DNA of 64,000 nt, taken from positions 62,001-126,000 of the forward strand of contig JAFCMP010000100.1 of NCBI GenBank assembly GCA_017506865.1. The letters run 5' to 3'. This document shows positions 21,455 through 34,400 of this stretch, piece by piece. The notes under the pieces were generated by a model. That model was not told the origin of the DNA and did no database searches. It worked only from the letters and a program-made list of their open reading frames with translations. This DNA comes from Tribonema minus (lineage: Eukaryota > Sar > Xanthophyceae > Tribonematales > Tribonemataceae). Position 1 is the stretch's first letter, and every line of letters begins with the position of its first letter. Both the position numbers and the translations under genes were made by a program.

Positions 21455-24365
21455 GCAGGTAGTGCCGTCATTCGCGTTGTGACTTGCACGCTATGTAGCA
21501 CAGATGTTCTTGCTCAACGAGTGCATTGCGCTGCTGTCAGTGGTAAATGGGACTGCCAGCACGCGTGCTGTTGCTGCTGTGGCCTCTGAAGAAAGCCGCT
21601 GTTAAGGCCAAAATGGCAGCTTGTAGCACCACACGCGCACAGCGCAAGAGTGCCAAATTGGTCGTGATGCGCGCGAGAAATGCTGCACAGACCCTTAGCC
21701 ATAGTCTACCATACTCAATGAAACTGAAGAAAGTGGTGGTATCGATGCTGGCGGTGCGGCAGGTCACAGCTGAAATCAAGCGATGGAGTGATTGAAATGC
21801 CGTTGTTGCATTATCATCAGCAGACGCTCTCGCAAGTTTTGCATTCTACATTTTGTATATATATAATATATTTTTTTACATCAAGAGCATGCCCATACAG
21901 GGTCAATGTTCAGAGGCGCCTACGCCTTGCCATATGCTGCTGAGGGGCTGAGTCATGCGTGCTCCCGTATGCCACTAAGCCAGCTGTCAATGATTAAGAC
22001 GGCCATACAAGCTGGTGATTCATCGATAATGATCAGCAACATCAAATCTGATGCAGCGCACCCAGTGCCATGTTCAACTTGAAACACAAGATCGCTTGCA
22101 TGAGGTGAATCAACCACGGCTTTGGCCAAGCAACTCGCTGACGCTAGCTAGATGACATCTTCTCTATGTTGTGCGAGGTGCTGTAGGCGTGGCACCTGTG
22201 CACAACATGATATGGGACAAGCTCATAGCACGATGAGTCAGTGACATCAAGGTACGTGGCGAGCTGTTGTGGTCTCTGTGCAAGACTTGCCTTGAAATCA
22301 GTGCTCCTGCAGATGCTCTGAGCAGATGTTGCCTGCTTATCCACGCCTCGTTGCCTCCCTTAGCGCCGTTTAGCCCTCGGTTGGCACACATTGATGCTCT
22401 TGCAGCGAATCCCAGCGCGCATGTCAGGCAGTGGCTGACCACCAGGCACACCAGCGGTAAGCGAATCATTTTGAGACTGGCCGACCTGCCCTACCGCCAA
22501 GCACACTGCACTGCTCTCCTGTTGTTGCTTTCAGACAAATCTCACCTTGAAGTTCGACTATGTCATGTTGAAGTTGAAGTGTAAACCAGGAGTGCACACT
22601 TTTTTTCTCCTTGATTCAGAAATGTAAACACATCTACAGCGAACAAAAATGTTTATCCAACATGGCGGCAAGATTGTGGAAGCCATCTTTGTCACTTTGT
22701 TGAACAGTCCCGATAAACGACGAGCAACAATGTCATCGCACTTTGACAAACGAGCAAAAAGTCTGTAGCTCAATGCTCAAGTAGCACTGCCAAACTGCTG
22801 GAATGCCATTCCATCTCTGGCAAATGGTGCAGAAAAGGCGATAACACGAGCCATCAGAGGAGACAATGTGGACAAATTTGATTTGACTGTCACATTGTCA
22901 ACGCAAAGCAGCAGTCACGAGTATAGAAAACAAGATAGACAACGGGCAATTCCACTGCATAAAGTGCGGCACGTATTTGCGACCCTTATGTCAGGCATGC
23001 TGCAGCTCTGACCGAAAGCGGCTGCAAGTGCAACTAGCGGGCCAGCCACAGAGGTGGCCTTACGTAAATGAATCCCCTGCCCTCAAGCAGTTGGGTTCAT
23101 ACAGGGGGGGGGAAGGCGACGTCGTCCTATGTAAACCGAAGTTGCGCATCGCCGGCGCATCCTGCACACACCTCCCATGTGCAGCATCAAAATCATCTAC
23201 ACTTGTGGAGCTAGTGTCAAAAAGGGCGCATGCAACCGGTTGCTAACTCATATCACAATGGGTGCCATGCTGATGCGCCAGCACTGCGTGCCGTGCGCAT
23301 GGTCTCTTTGTGCCTCACACCCGCATCTGCTGCTGCTGCTGCTGCTGCTGCTGATGCCGCTGCTGCTGCCGCCGCCGCCGCTGCCACTGCTGCTGCTGCC
23401 ATTGCTGCTGCTGTTGCCGCCGCTGCTGCCGCCGCCGCCGCTGCCACTGCTGCTGCTGCCATTGCTTCTGCCGATGCTGTGGCTGCCGCAGCTGCAGCTG
23501 CTGCAGGTTGTGGCACGGAAGGGACAAGGGTGGCTCCCTGTCCTTGCTGCAGCGGTAGCCTCTGGCAGAACTTGCCGATCTGCCCGAAGAATGAGTGAGC
23601 GTGGCTGTGCAGCCAGTCACTTGAGGCACGTGTGCAGTGTCTGTGGAGTACCACGGGTGACCGAGTGCCGCTGCAGCAGCGCAATGCCAGGGAAGGCTGC
23701 CACCGCGTCCTTGCCACACCATACTGTGCCAGCAGCAGCTGCACATGCTTCCGTAGCGTCGGACACTGCTGCAGCCAGGACCTGTGCTGATGCCGCGTGC
23801 AGCTACAGCCTCGTAAATCCCCCACCGCTGAGTACGCCCAAAGCAGCGCCCCGAGCCAACGCAACTGCCGCACAAAGGGGGCAGCAAGAGCGATGTGCTG
23901 ATCGCTGCTGCTGCAGCAACGCTCAGCTTTCAGTGCTCCGCACGCACACACCGGCATTCATCGGTGCCGTGCCAACACAGTTGCTGAGCACTGCCACAGC
24001 TACTGTGACTTGCTGACCTCCGCCGTGGAACGGTGTCGCGGCACAACGCCTGAGCTGAGCGCTGCAGCACGCGCAGATGGCCGCGCGAGGGCGCGTCGCA
24101 GCACACGCTCTCGTCGCAGCAGCGGCACGCGTTGAGATGGGCCCACTGCAGCAGCAGCTCGAGGCGACCATGCCGCGCCGTGCTGATGCACACGCGTCCT
24201 CGTGCCAGGGACGCCCGTTGGCACAAGCCCCTGCAGCGCTGCTGCTGTGAGCTAGCTACTGCAGCAGCTTCGCGAGGCACCGCTGCTGCTGCGAACGGCA
24301 GCGTTGGCGCAACGCCCCCGGCAACCTGCCATAACCATTGCTGAGCGCTGCTGCTGAGCGCGCCG
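21455..24365. other. Intergenic region between PRXQ and the helicase
   Basis: Should hold the PRXQ promoter and the helicase 3' end. Contains an AT-rich patch (21848-21882), a CTG/CCG triplet tract (23325-23470) with a 69-bp unit repeated about twice, and a copy of the helicase stop-codon end (24250-24290, core TACTGCAGCAGCTTC). Open frames here follow the triplet repeats and show no family; I support no gene. Confidence 0.5.
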
Positions 24366-24477
24366 CTACTGCAGCAGCTTCAGCGACCCGCGCTCCGCGG
24401 GCACCGCCAGCGTGAATGCCATGCCGTCTGCCGACGCGAACCGCACCCGCGCCATCACACCGCCCCCCTGGGAGGCA

Positions 24478-24514
<37 letters not shown>

Positions 24515-25443
24515 GCACGCTGCGCAGCGCTGCTCCCCTCACAGGCGTCTTTGTCGTAGCTCCTTCCGAAGCGGGCGGCTGCTGCGGCGGCGCGCTCTGC
24601 CAACCGACCAGGGTCCCCTCGCCGTGAATGCGGTGGGACACTTTGCTGCCGATGGGAATGCCCCCGACGTCAGGTGGGGCCGGCTTTGAGGCAGGTTTTG
24701 CGGCTGCCTTGCGCACCAGCGGCGGCGGCGGCGGGAATGCTTTTGGTGCGGATGTGGAGCCTCTAGTGCCGATGCTGCTGCTGGTGCTGGCGCTGCTGCC
24801 GATGCCGTTGCTTCTGCTGCTGCCGCCACTGCTGCCGCTGCTGCTGCCATTGATCATGCTGTCACTCAACGCGCGCCTGGTGGTGAATGAGTCTCCGCCG
24901 CCGCGGCTTGGCAACGTGGCTGATGCTGCGTCTCCGCTGCTGCTGCTGCCTCTGACAGAACCAGCACTGGTTGCGCTTCTGGCGCGCACTCCGGCCGCAC
25001 CACTGCCGCCGCCAGTGCCGCTGCCGCTGCTGCCGTCAGTCAACGGGCCCCCGTTCGGTGCAGTCCGTGCTGGCATTGTTACTGCTGCTGGTACTGCTGA
25101 TTGTTGGCTAACAGTCACGCCTGAACCTGCACCTCGGCGAGGACTGGGTAGGGTGCTGATCCGATCGCCAATTCCACCGCCGCCGCTGCTGCCGCTGCCA
25201 ACGGGACCGCCACTGCTGCTGCTGGCGCTGCCGCTGCTGCTGCCAACAGAGTGCGCAGCGCTCCCGCCGGCGCTCGTGCGCAGCATCGCCATCGACACCT
25301 CCGCGCGCACAGGCGGCCGCGGCGGCACCCTCTGCGCCGCCGCTCCCGCTGCTTCAGCGGCGGCGCTCTGGCGGCGTGGCGTTGTCGTCGCAGCAGCAGC
25401 GACAGCGGCGCTGCGCGAAGCTCCTCCGGCAGCGCTCAACACA

Positions 25444-25482
<39 letters not shown>

Positions 25483-28400
25483 CTGCGCGCCTTGGCCGCA
25501 GCGTACGCCGACAGCGCCGGGTCGCCAAAATCCCCGCCCCCGCCGCCCCCCTTCCCTTTGTACGCCGCACGGCCATACATCCCCCTGCTCTCCGCCGCCC
25601 CCGACCCCTTGCTTGCAGAGCCATTGGCCCCCCATGCTTTGCCGCCGCCGCCGCTGCGCGCTCCCTGCTGCCATGCGCCGCGGCCGCCGCCGCCCCCGTT
25701 TGCGGCGGCTTTTGCGCTGGCTTTTTTGGCCTTGAGCGCGTCTTGAAAGTCGCCTCCGCCCATGTCCAGGTGCTTCACGACACCGCTCTTGGGGAGGTCC
25801 TCAAGGTACCTGCTCAGAATGCGTCATTCGATACGTCATTTGACGCGTCATTCAGTTGAGGAGTTGGTTTCAGTTTCAAGCACATTGACTCGCATCTCAA
25901 CGTCCTCCAGGTACCTGCTCGTAAAGAATGTGTCATTTGATGTGTCATTCGGTGTGTCATTCAGTTGAGGAGTCCTTCTCAGGCACGTCGCATCGCATCA
26001 CACAGATGCACTGCCAGCAGCCAAATTCCTCCAGATACCTGCTCAATACTTCGAAGTGCATCGTTTGTTGAGTCATTCGTTTGTCAGCAGCCCGAAGAAT
26101 GTTGTGCATTTCAGCATGTGGGGTGCCAGATGGGAATGCTGCGCATCATGATGCATCAAAAGGTGTGTCAACTGATGTGTCAAATGAAATGTCATCAATC
26201 GGTCGAGAAGTCCTTCTCTAGCATGTCACATTTACATCACATGGATGCAACGCCCTCAAGCAATTGGGGTAGTGGATGAATCAACAATGACTCATGAACA
26301 ATCGCAGCAGAGGCCGTCCATGACACGTGCACATGGCATCACTTTGTGTCATGTCCAAGCATGTGAGGATCAGTCAAAAAGCGAAAGCGCGTAACAACTT
26401 AGGTGCTGAGATGCAGCTGACGCACAAACGCATTGTTCTACAAGTTTACAACACATCGCGTCCCTAGGGTTAGTGGCCGTATTACAGAAGGCCCCACTAC
26501 GTACGGCAAGGTTGTAATGTTATCAAACTGCATCTGCAGGTGCTGCCGAAAGAATAAAAAGAATACAGCACGGAGGCTTCCCACGTGGTCCCCCACCGTA
26601 GTACTAGCTCCGCTCAAGGGTGCTTAACTTCAGCGATCGGACGAGAGCTGGTGCTGTCACCATGATATGGCCATACCCTCTCTTCACATGTCAGTGCCAA
26701 ATCTGGTAACAACAGTGCTAGGTTAGTTGGCGTACACCAACAGGGATGTAGCACACAAAGTAGTGTTCGCCAATAGGAGTGAGTACCAATATGTAGCCAG
26801 TACCCAGGACTGGTGCGTCAGTATCACACTTGTTCACCAAGCCAGCTTATAGTTCGCCACCAAGTGAGACGCACAAGCATTCACATTGATGCCGCGGTCA
26901 TGCTGCATACTCAGCAGTGAATAAATGCAGAAACCAACACCATTTGGCGATGTCATGCATTAAGGCACTCGATAAGGTATACTGTGGACTCTGGAAGCTA
27001 GCTCCATGTTGGTCATCTCCGCTTCTTCGCGCTGAAAGCGGGAAATTAATGTAAAGTGTTCTGATGTGCATTGCAATTGGCAACATGGTTTAGAAGCGAC
27101 CGCTGTTGCGCATACAGACACTTGTGAAAAACATGGAGCCTTTCAGTAGCTAGCGAGCTTGACATCCAACACGTACGTAAACGATTTGCGCGCTGAATGA
27201 GCATGAAAACACATACTTCACAGTACTTTGAAGTATACATACATACCTGCTGGGATACGCGTCGATGCAGCGCATGCCGCTGCAACACTCCATTGGGCGA
27301 TTTCGTTACAAAATTGCGAGGACACGTTGTCACAAGGCCAATGATGACTTGCGCTAGCAAGCTTGACATCAACCACATAAGCTTTTCGTGCCCTGAGTGA
27401 GCACTTATTTTATATCTACATGTACGTACATACATACATACCTGGGATACGCGTCAATGCAGCGCATACCCCCGCAACACTCCATATTCGTATAGAAGTG
27501 ATCATCAATGCGATGACACTTTGTCGCAAGGTTCATGTACATTCTGGCAGCGCGCATGACATCCATCATGTAGGCTTCGCGCCCTGATCGAGCTTCAACA
27601 AATTATCCACATATACATACATACCTGCTGGGATAAGCGTCGATGCAGCGCATCCCCCCGCCGCCCGCGTCCCCGTCCGCCCCAGCGCCGCTCAGTATCG
27701 TAAGCGTCCGCCGCCACGACATGAACAGCCGGCTCTTCGCGCGCGTTATCGCCACATACATGAGCCTCCTCTCCTCAGCCTCCTCCACAGAGCTTGCAGC
27801 GCCGGCGCCGCCGCCGCGATTTTTGTAGCCCCCCCCCCGCTCCAGCGGCAGCGTGCCCTCTTCGCAGCCGACGATGAAGACGGTATCGAATTCCAGGCCC
27901 TTGCTCGCGTGGATCGTCATGAGGCGCACGACTTCGCTGACTGCGGCCGGCGAGTCGGAGTCTGAGTCGGGGCCGCCCGAGCCGCCGCTGCGGTGGTGCG
28001 GGGGGGAGGCAGGGTGCCGTTGGCGACGCTTAGGGTTGGGATTCGGGTTGAAAATTGGTGTTAGAGTCAGAGTTGGTTTCGTTGGCGCACGACTTCGCTG
28101 ACCGCGGCCGGCGAGTCGGAGTCTGAGTTGGAGCCTTCGCCGCCGCTAGCATCGCTGCCGGTGCGGTGGTGCGGGGGGGAGGCAGGGTGCCGTTAGCGAC
28201 ACTTAGGGTTGGAGTTAGGGTTAAATTGGTGTTAGGGTTGGTTTTGTTGGCGCACGCCGCCGTCATGAGGTGCACGACTTGCTGACCGCGGCAGGCGAGT
28301 CAGAGTCAGAGTCTCCGCCGCTGCCGCCAGCGCCGCTGCCGCTGCGGTGGTGCGGAGGGAGTCAGGGTGCCGTTTGCAACGCTTAGGGTTGAAGATAGGG

Positions 28401-31400
28401 TTAGATTGGGAGTAGGTTTAGCGTTGGTTTCGTTGGCGTGCGCTTCCGGTGCGCAGCAAAATGTGCACTGACGCTTGGGGGTACGTGCTCAAGTGCCGAA
28501 AAACTACAGAGCATACGTAATCAACTGCATTTCAGCTGCAAAACGGGGTCAGGCAAACCAGGATTATCGGTATGAGTGAATGCCGCTGTTGCTCACAACC
28601 CACATAGCGGTGATACGTGCTTGTTGCCAACTGGGATTTAGGGCTGCCATTCTCAACATGATTTCATCACGCATCGCCCTCCCGCATCAGCGCCACCTCT
28701 GCCAGAAATGCCGCGATCCCTTGGAACAATACTCATCACCCACACTTCAACTAAAACTGCAACTGTGACGCACCTGCGTGGCGCCTCATCCCCCCCCATC
28801 AGCGCCACCTCTGCCAGAAACGCCACGAGCCCTTTGAACCATCCTTTGTACCATCCTTCACACCCATACTTCAAGCAAAAACTGCAACTGCCACGCACCT
28901 GCGCGGCGCCTCGTCCCCCCCCCATAAGCGCCACCTCCGCCAGAAACGCCGCGTGCCCTGTTGAACAATACTCGGCATCCATACTTGAACGAAAACTGCA
29001 AGTAAAAACTGCAACTGCGCACCTGCGCGGCGCTTCGCCCCCCCCATTAAGCGCCACCTCCGCCAGAAACGCCGCGAGCCCCCGGTAAGTCATAACATCA
29101 ACACTTCAAGTATGAGCTCAACTGTGACGCACCTGCGGGGCGCCTCGTCCCCCCCATCAGCGCCACCTCCGCCAGAGACGCCACGAGCCTCTCCGTGTGA
29201 ATCATGCTCGACACCCATACTTCAATTAAATGTTCAAGTGTGACGCACCTGCGCGGCGCCTCGCCCCCCCCCCCATCAGCGCCCCCTCTGCCAGAAACGC
29301 CGCGAGCCCTATAGAAGTATTACTTGACATCCATACTTCATGTGAAACTTCAACTGTGACGCACCTGCGCGGCGCCTCGTCCCCCCCCATCAGCGCCACC
29401 TCCGCCAGAAACGCCGCGAGGCCCGCAGCCCCCGCCGCACTGGTCCGCTCCGCGCTCCTCACCAGCTCCACCACATTCCCCCACCGCTCCTCCCCCTTAT
29501 CCAAGCCCCCCGCCTTGGGGTCGGGGTCCCCCGATCGCGCCCGCTTCACGTACTCCTCCATGTCGGTGATGGCGACGAGGTGTTCGAGCACTGCCGCGAC
29601 GGTGCCCTGTGCTGAGCGCTGCTTCAGCGACACGAGCAGCGACGCGAAGTCCGCGAGCTTGCGCGTGAGGGGCTTCAGGCGCGGCGTCGTGAGCGCTGAC
29701 GCGCGCAGCGCCGCCACACGCCGCAGCGACACGCCGGACCAGCCGTCGCGCGCCGCTGCCGCCGCCGCCGCCGCCGCATCGCTGAGGGGGTTCTCTGCGC
29801 AACAGGTGTTCAAGGCAACAGGGGAATCACATTCGGCACTGGTGGTGTCATAAGAATGGTTGCAACATGCGGTAATGCGGAGCGCTGTCACGCGCCGCAG
29901 CCGCACCCCGGACCAGCCGTTCCCGCGCTGCTGCTGCCGCTGCCGCCGCCGCGTCGCTGAGGGGGTTTTCTGCACCAGGCGTGTTCATGCGATGACAACA
30001 GGGGAGTCACACTCAGCCTTGGTCAGGCAAAGGTATCAACATGAGCGAACGCGTTGATAGTGGCAGGAACATAGATCGCGACGTGCGGCGGCGCGGAGCA
30101 CACTCTGACCCTAGCCCTGACCCTAGTCCTGATCTGAGAGGTCCTCACCCTACCCAAACCCTAACCCTAGCCCCCAACTCAACCCCAACCGAGCATGCGT
30201 GCCGCCACAGAGCACGAGTTACTTACAACCATCGCTGCCAAATACTGGATTCTCCTTCTGCTTAAAATCACCTTCCGAACCATTATCAGCATCTGCCTTG
30301 GACTCCTCTGACCGCTCCCCTGCGCCTTTCTCCAGGATTGTTCTCAGCGGTTCCAGCTCAAAAGGGTCCAGGGCCGCCAGGACACACTCCACTGGCGTCA
30401 CCTGTCAGCAGCAGTGAGCAGCACCAGCAGTGCTCAGCAATGGTAAAAAAAGACAGCAAATGGAGCGCACACATATGCCTGCTTGATGCCTCCTTACTGC
30501 GTGTGGCACAGGCACGCTGGCAGTTACGGCAGTTACAGTCGCCAGCGGGGTCACCTGTGTGCGCAGCAGCAAGCAGCATCGGCAGTGCTCAGCAGTAATA
30601 ACAGACTATTGTTGCTGGACTCTCTTCACACAAGAGGGCGCACTTATGCCTGCTTCCTGTGCCCTGCTTCCTGCATAGGCGCGAGGCATGCTGGCAGTTG
30701 CGGCAGATCAGAATCCACCGGGGGGGGTCACTGGTCGGCAGCAGCAGCAGCAGCAGCGCTCAGCAGCAGTAACATATGGCAGCTGGACTGTGAATGAGGG
30801 CACACTCCACTGGCGTCACCTGTGACGCAAGCAGTGAGCAGCGAGCAGCAGCAGCAGTGATCAGCAGCAGTAACAACATATGGTAGCTGGACTGTGAATG
30901 GGGGCACACTCCGCAGGCGTCACCTGTGACGCAAGCAGTGAGCAGCGCGCAGCAGCAGCAGCAGCAGCGCGCAGCAGCAGCAGCAGCAGCGCTCAGCAGC
31001 AGTTACGGCAGTTACGGCAGTTACAGTCGCCAGTGGCATCACGCAAGGTGCAGATGCAGCATGATGTGCCACAGTTTGGACATGTGATTGCCGCAATACC
31101 ATACAGTCACAAGTCACTGGGGGTTGTCCAGAACAAAACCTCCAACGGGAAATTGACCTTCAACTGCCAACTTCAAATTGCGTTTAACTCCCCCCTACTC
31201 TGCCCACTCAGAGCCCCTGCGCCCAATGCAGCAGCGAGTCTGTACGACGATGCGAGCACTAGACGACAGACAACGCAGATCATTGCAGAAATGCATCTCA
31301 CCTCACGCACGAGACTCAGTCTTGGCTGCACACTGTAGCCTCATGCAGCGCCTACATACCTAAATACCTGCGAACAGCGCCATCGCTGCAGGCGCCGCCG

Positions 31401-34400
31401 GCATGCGCAACCACGCCAGACTCCAGTACCGTATCTATGGAAAGCTTGAAAAAATGGCATCCCTGCTATGAGCACTGCCGGTGGGCTGAGCACTGTCGCT
31501 GAGAATGAGGGTTAGGGCTAGGGTTACACCCGCCAGTAGGGTTAGAATTACTCGCAGCCGGTTATGATGTCGGCAGCACTAACCCTTGACCAGCACCACC
31601 ACACTCACCCCCTCTGCTGCTGTGCACTGCAGTAGCAACTCCATGTAACTATCGCCACTACCCCATGCCGACGTGAATGCCGCTCTGCTGAGCGCTGTGC
31701 TGAGCTGTAATCCTTGACCGCAACTCTAATCCTAACACTGACTCCAACTGTGACACTAGCAACACTCGTCCCCAGCGCCGCTGCCGACTGCAGCAGCGAC
31801 GCCACTGTTCCTGGCACCCGCTGCCCAGCGCCGGTATCAAAGACACTCTGCTGAGCGCTAGCGAAACCGAGGCCTCAGGCCAGGTATGTGTAGGGAAGCA
31901 TGACAAGGGATGCTTTCTCAAATCTTACAGCAGTACAACACTCACCCTCTCCGCAGCAGCCCACTGCAGCAGCGACTCCATGGTCTTGGCGCCAATCCCG
32001 CGCGCAGGCGTGAATGCCGCCCTGCTGAGCGCTGTCGCATCTGCGGGCGCCGCCAGCACGCGCAGGTACGCCAGGCAGTCGCGCACCTCGCGCCGCGCAA
32101 AGAACTTCTGGCCGTCTACGACGCGGTAGGGGACGCCCTGGCGTAAAAAAGCCTCTTCCAGGGCGCGCGACTGAGCGTTGGTGCGGTACATGACAGCCAT
32201 CTCGGAGAGCGGGACGGTGCCGCGGGTCCAATAGCGGCTCACCTGAGGGGGGCGCGCGTGAATTTTATGAATTTCATGGATGAAATTCACGTGAGTGAGG
32301 GGATGCCCTGGCGCAAAAAGGCCTCTTCGAGGGCTTGCAACTGCGCGTTGGTGCGGTACATGACCGCCATCTCGGAGAGCGGGACGGTGCCAGGGGTCCA
32401 ATACCGGCTCACCTGCGTGTATATTCAAGGACATAGAAGTGATTTACTGAATGAGTCAGAAGCTGCAGATCGCCACTTAGGGGGTGAGGTCAGGGCATGT
32501 GTTCCCAAGCGCGTTGGTGCGGTACATGACGGACATCTCGGAGAGGGGGGCGGTGCCGAGGGTCCAGTAGCGGCTCAACTGAGGGGGGGCATGCGCGTGA
32601 ATTTCACGGATAATTGAAGAATTTCATGAGTTTCACGGATAATTCATGAACGTGATTGAGTGAGCGCAAAGCATTTCTGGCCGTCGACGACGCGATAGGG
32701 TACGCGCTGGCGCAAAAAAACATCTTCGAGAGCTCGCGACTGCGCGTTGGTGCGGTACATGACCGCCGTCTCGGAGAGAAGCTCACCTGCGCAAGGGCGT
32801 GAGGATTCCACAGATAATCCATCTGTACGGTTAGGCACCGCCAAGCAGCGTGGCATCACCTGCCTGGCGATCTCTGCCGCCTCTTGCGCGGCGTTGTACC
32901 TTGAAATGGAAGTAGCGCGTCATCACTCCCAGCGGCAGCCCCTTGTTCTTCACAGCGACAAGCGCTCTGCTCTTTGTTTGAGGTTAGGGCTAGGGTTAGA
33001 GCTAGAGTTCAGAATACTAGGGTCACTACGAACCGCATTGTGGCAACACCTGCTTGGCAATCTCGGCTGCCTCTTGCGCAGCATTGTAGCTCATCACGAT
33101 GCCCCCGTTGTAGCACGTCTGGCGATAGTAACTTGTCCTTCACGGCGACAATCACCTTGTGCGAGGCCTGGGCTAGGGATAGGTTAAGTTATGTAGGTTT
33201 GGGGCCCTAACCCTAATTATAGGGCATGCAACTGAGCATCACCTGCTGCAATCTCCGCTTCAATACCTCATGCGTGGCGTTGTAGCACGTCATCTTTCCC
33301 AGTGGCAGCCCCTTGTCCTTCACGGCAACGAGCGCTCTGCTCTCTTTCACAATTAGGGCTAGGGTTAGGGCTAGGGTAAAAGTTCAAATTTTACGGCCAA
33401 CAAATCATTGTGGCATCACCTGCTTGGCAATCTCCGCCGCCTCTTGCGCGGCGTGCATAGCACGTCATCACTCCCAGCGGCAGGCCCTTGTCATCCACAG
33501 TGAGGATCACATCATTCCAAATAAGGCTAGGGATACAGGTTGGGTGAGGGAATTAGGATCCCGCACCGCCGCACCGCCAAGCGTATCGTGGCATCACCTG
33601 CTTTGCAATCTCCGCTGCCTCTTGTGCGGCATTATAGCTCGTCATCACACCCAGCGGCAGGCCCTGGTCCTTCACGGCGACGGGCGCCCTGGGCTTTGCT
33701 CAGGGTCAGATCTAGGGGTAGGGCTAGGGTATACTAGTTAGTTCATAATTTTAGGGTCAGGCACCGCCAATCGCACCTGCTTGGCGATCTCTGCCGCCTC
33801 TTGCGCGGCGTTGTAGCACGTCATCACTCCCAGCGGCAGGCCCTTGTCCTTCACAGCGACGAGCGCCTTGGGCTGGCGGTTCGGCACCTTGGCAATGACG
33901 GCACTCGCAGCGGCGGCGATGCGCCCGCTGCAGCGGTAGTTCTGCGCGAGAACGACAGTCTCGCACTTGAAGTCTTCTTCAAACCTGTCGACCTGAACAG
34001 AGGGGGTTACATGAAGGAAGTTGGGAGGCAGATGGAGCAGTGAGCAGCGTTTGCAGCAGTGCTGAAAGTGCGAGACCACTCCTGAAACATCGGTGGCAAG
34101 TGTACGCCCGCTACAGCGGTAGTTCTGTGCGAGAACGACGGTCTCACACTTGAAGTCCTCTTCGAACCTGTCCACCTGATGCCAGGCACAGCGATTGCAG
34201 CGGGTGTTCAGGACTGCGACCATAGAAAATGTGAAGGTCAGCTTGAGCCTGACTTTGAAAATCAACTTGAACAACAAGAACGGCGCTCGCAGCGGCGGCG
34301 ATGCGCCCGCTGCAGCGGTAGTTGTTTGCGAGAACGACAGTCGCACACTTGAAGTCTTCTTCACCTGAAGACAGAGCGGTACCAGGCGGTGAGAGCGGTT

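Noticed and set aside
23177-24016. Plus-strand open frame of 279 codons and minus-strand frame of 234 codons
   Set aside because: Both run through a CTG/CCG triplet tract that lacks stops in several frames; no domain is visible outside the tract.
24628-25746. Plus-strand open frame of 372 codons
   Set aside because: It is antisense to the last helicase exon and made of Leu/Ala/Pro runs from the same triplet repeats; the minus frame carries the PcrA C-terminal domain and closes in phase.
28665-29365. CRISPR-like regular array
   Set aside because: The repeated units are exon ends with splice donors in a eukaryotic gene, the spacers are not unique short inserts, and no cas genes are present.
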